Assembly (NCBI GenBank): GCA_938023885.1
Contig: CALJCU010000660.1
Coordinates: 1-5,982, forward strand
Reading direction: 5' to 3'
Origin: an uncultured Prevotella sp.
Lineage (GTDB): Bacteria; Bacteroidota; Bacteroidia; Bacteroidales; Bacteroidaceae
Length of the DNA: 5,982 nucleotides
Positions 5,905 to 5,982 of this stretch are shown one piece after another (the stretch's first letter is position 1; each line of letters begins with the position of its first letter). The notes under the pieces are model-generated. The model saw only the letters and a list, made by a program, of their open reading frames with translations. It ran no database searches and was not told the origin of the DNA. A program made the position numbers and the translations under genes.

Positions 5905-5982
5905 AAATCCATTATCTCGTCAATGATTTCTTTTGCGCTTTGTTTCTTGCTTACAAGACCTGCTATTTGTCCCGCCATAACT
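5811..5982 (-). CDS. C-terminal end of FabK / nitronate monooxygenase-like flavoprotein (partial)
   Basis: The gene enters from the right edge, and only its last 56 codons are visible. The first 24 residues include MAGQIAGLVSKKQSAKEII, the characteristic C-terminal segment of the FMN-dependent 2-nitropropane dioxygenase family. That family includes enoyl-ACP reductase II (FabK, fatty-acid elongation) and nitronate monooxygenases, and this fragment cannot tell them apart. Relatives normally finish within about 10-20 residues of this motif. Here about 32 further residues (DFYRSLSLLLYPTSSF onward), rich in Ser, Arg and Thr and unlike the family, run on to TAG at 5811-5813 inside a hairpin. The tail may be a frameshifted or eroded end next to the GH97 pseudogene, or a lineage-specific extension. 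Family assignment is good; intactness is uncertain. Confidence 0.7.
   Translation of the reverse strand, partial: VMAGQIAGLVSKKQSAKEIIDEIMDFYRSLSLLLYPTSSFRVRRSTRTTWRLSDVS

Noticed and set aside
1..5982. CRISPR array, tRNA, rRNA, insertion sequence, riboswitch
   Set aside because: No regularly spaced repeats, cloverleaf-like gene, transposase motif or terminal repeats, or known aptamer pattern was seen on either strand.

Overview
The window looks like a stretch of Bacteroidales chromosome, most likely Prevotella or a close relative. This rests on protein character (an MnmG and a Bacteroidetes-style UvrC with a long cysteine-cluster spacing), a Bacteroidetes-type TAnnTTTG promoter element before mnmG, weak or absent Shine-Dalgarno sequences, and the remains of a GH97 glycosidase, a family abundant in Bacteroidetes. 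The genus is inferred from remembered family features, not from a search.

Layout, right to left along the minus strand: (1) the last 56 codons of a FabK / nitronate-monooxygenase-like flavoprotein enter at the right edge and stop at 5811, inside a hairpin that resembles a terminator. (2) About 5296-5698 on the plus strand is a heavily deleted GH97 (SusB-like alpha-glucosidase) pseudogene. About 110 bases of unassignable sequence lie between it and the flavoprotein stop. (3) mnmG (start at 5163), apt, uvrC and dtd then run leftward, all intact. (4) Positions 1-213, beyond dtd, hold no gene: only AT-rich sequence, an inverted repeat and possibly an outward promoter.

The four intact genes are housekeeping: tRNA wobble-uridine modification (MnmG), adenine salvage (Apt), nucleotide excision repair (UvrC) and clearance of mischarged D-aminoacyl-tRNA (Dtd). 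uvrC and dtd are 19 bp apart and almost certainly co-transcribed. apt and uvrC have larger leaders (101 and 129 bp).

The most notable non-coding feature is a pair of ParB-binding parS-type palindromes, one perfect 16-mer (2571-2586) and one 14/16 match (3249-3264). They sit in the two intergenic gaps on either side of apt, 678 bp apart centre to centre. With mnmG (gidA), classically an origin-proximal gene, they suggest that the window lies in the centromere-like, origin-proximal part of the chromosome. I see no CRISPR array, tRNA, rRNA, insertion sequence, or new defence or biosynthetic system. The accessory interest is limited to the parS pair and the decayed GH97 region.
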